DNA from: Clostridiales bacterium
GTDB lineage: Bacteria; Bacillota_E; Sulfobacillia; Sulfobacillales; JAIMBI01
Length of the DNA: 14,952 bases
Direction: 5' to 3'
Assembly (NCBI GenBank): GCA_027318915.1
Contig: DAHVOH010000071.1
Location: 1-14,952, forward strand
Part shown: positions 14,226 to 14,952 of the stretch, in pieces
Numbering within the stretch: position 1 is the stretch's first letter
Layout: every line of letters starts with the position of its first letter
Position numbers and translations under genes: made by a program
Notes under the pieces: model-generated
The model's database searches: none
The model's input: only the letters and a program-made list of their open reading frames with translations
What the model was told of the DNA's origin: nothing

Positions 14226-14229
14226 CCGC
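14205..14229. promoter_or_regulatory. Inverted repeat overlapping the suf promoter (operator candidate)
   Basis: GCGGTTGAC (14205-14213) and GTCAACCGC (14221-14229) are perfect 9-bp arms around CTCAAAA. The repeat covers the -35 box and most of the spacer of the suf promoter. A dimeric repressor bound there would block polymerase. Known suf regulators include IscR, SufR and Fur, but the sequence is not an evident match to their published sites, and no regulator gene is in the operon. Confidence 0.6.
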
Positions 14230-14253
14230 AGCACCCGGTGGGCGGTGTGCCGA

Positions 14254-14262
14254 TGGTATAAT
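14254..14262 (+). promoter_or_regulatory. Extended -10 promoter of yqeG-aroE
   Basis: TG-G-TATAAT is a perfect extended -10 lying 31 bases before the GTG start of yqeG. No convincing -35 lies upstream. The suf promoter faces the other way about 30 bases to the left. Confidence 0.65.
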
Positions 14263-14293
14263 CTCGCCATACGTGACCACGAGGAGGCTGCCC

Positions 14294-14791
14294 GTGATCA
14301 ACGCGCTCCGCCCTCGTTTATTTGTCCCGTCGGTTTTTGCCATCGACATGGACCGCCTGTGGAATCAAGGCGTTCGGGGCATCATCATGGACCTCGACAA
14401 CACCTTGGTGTCATGGAATCACGATGAGGCGTCGGCGGACCTGATGGCTTGGATCGTCGTGGCCAAGCACCGGCCGTTTCGGCTGTGCTTGGTGTCCAAC
14501 AACTTGGGCGCGCGCGTCGACCGCTTCGCCAGCCTGCTCGGCGTCCCCGCCATACCGCGGGCCGCCAAGCCGCGCCGAAGAGCATTCCGTCGAGCCATGC
14601 AGCTGATGGGCACGGAGGCGCAGAGCACCGCCGTGGTGGGAGACCAAATCTTCACCGATGTCTTGGGCGGCAATCGCTTGAAGTGCTATACGATTTTGGT
14701 CGCTCCGCTGGCGGAGCACGAATTTTGGACCACCCGGCTGATACGCCGGGTGGAGCGGTTCGTGTGGCCCGCCACCGGACCGAGGCCATGA
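14294..14791 (+). CDS. yqeG: YqeG family HAD IIIA-type phosphatase
   Basis: This 165-residue HAD-superfamily protein belongs to the YqeG family, widespread in Firmicutes and probably a phosphatase of unknown substrate. Motif I is MDLDNTLVSW (D33 nucleophile, D35), motif II LVSNN (66-70), motif III lysine K92 in AAKPRRRAF, and motif IV VVGDQIFTDVLGGN (D117, D122). The N-terminal LRPRLFVPSVFAID is characteristic of the family. I chose the GTG at 14294 over the GTG at 14273 because GAGGAGG (14281-14287) sits six bases before it. The stop overlaps the start of aroE as ATGA. In Bacillus a yqeH GTPase gene lies between them; it is absent here. Confidence 0.93.
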   Translation: MINALRPRLFVPSVFAIDMDRLWNQGVRGIIMDLDNTLVSWNHDEASADLMAWIVVAKHRPFRLCLVSNNLGARVDRFASLLGVPAIPRAAKPRRRAFRRAMQLMGTEAQSTAVVGDQIFTDVLGGNRLKCYTILVAPLAEHEFWTTRLIRRVERFVWPATGPRP

Positions 14792-14952
14792 CAGAACGCC
14801 GCCTGGCGGTGGTGGGCAACCCCATTCGCCACAGCCTTTCGCCGCGCTTGCACACTGCGGGGTTTTCGGCCCGCGGCTGGGCCGACTGTCGCTACGAGGC
14901 CCTGCGTGTCGACGAAGAACACCTTCCGACCGTCTTGGATGCCTTCCCCCGG
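14788..14952 (+). CDS. aroE: Shikimate dehydrogenase AroE, N-terminal part (runs off the window)
   Basis: The first 55 residues are visible. VVGNPIRHSLSPRLHTAGFSARG is the hallmark shikimate-binding start of AroE, in which the SLS serines hold the substrate carboxylate; it is followed by RYEALRVDEEHLPTVLDAF. The enzyme reduces 3-dehydroshikimate with NADPH in aromatic amino acid synthesis. The ATG overlaps the yqeG stop (ATGA), and the promoter is presumably that of yqeG. The C-terminal NADP-binding domain lies beyond the window. Confidence 0.92.
   Translation, partial: MTERRLAVVGNPIRHSLSPRLHTAGFSARGWADCRYEALRVDEEHLPTVLDAFPR

Overview
The window looks like chromosome of a high-GC, endospore-forming member of the Firmicutes, in the general range of Sulfobacillus, Thermaerobacter or Symbiobacterium. 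The evidence is a SigK-type mother-cell sigma factor with its hydrophobic pro-sequence, a Firmicutes-type sufCDSUB operon with SufU, a yqeG-aroE pair, and strong AGGAGG ribosome sites. I cannot name the genus from the sequence alone.

Left part (1 to about 4300) is accessory and worn down. It holds a GC-rich stretch with no recognisable gene, a Phd/YefM antitoxin with a PIN-domain toxin (868-1598), the exact 3' half of a tRNA-Phe gene (2279-2323), a long near-perfect inverted repeat (2561-2669), a lone GNAT acetyltransferase (2746-3330), and a truncated, frameshifted transposase (3744-4296). Two diverged copies of a roughly 135-bp sequence (462-595 and 2315-2450) sharing the core GATTTTCAGATCTA bracket the toxin-antitoxin pair. 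One copy abuts the tRNA-Phe half at the edge of the anticodon loop. This suggests the footprint of one or more integrative elements that used tRNA-Phe as attachment site.

Middle part (4367-8445, minus strand) holds sigK with a candidate sporulation promoter, then a two-gene catabolic operon: an aldehyde dehydrogenase followed by a 4-aminobutyrate-type aminotransferase. Together they could convert GABA to succinate, the dehydrogenase being transcribed first.

Right part (8640-14153, minus strand) is a tightly packed iron-sulfur assembly operon read as sufC-sufD-sufS-sufU-sufB-Rieske ferredoxin. SufS with SufU mobilises sulfur, SufBCD is the scaffold and ATPase, and the Rieske protein is a small [2Fe-2S] electron carrier placed one base after sufB. 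The promoter upstream of sufC is overlapped by a perfect 9-bp inverted repeat, a likely operator. Divergent from it on the plus strand are yqeG (HAD phosphatase) and the beginning of aroE (shikimate dehydrogenase), which overlap by ATGA and run off the window.

I did not find a clearly new multi-gene defence or biosynthetic system. The most unusual material is the attachment-site, repeat and toxin-antitoxin arrangement in the first 2.7 kb and the operator-like repeat at the suf promoter.
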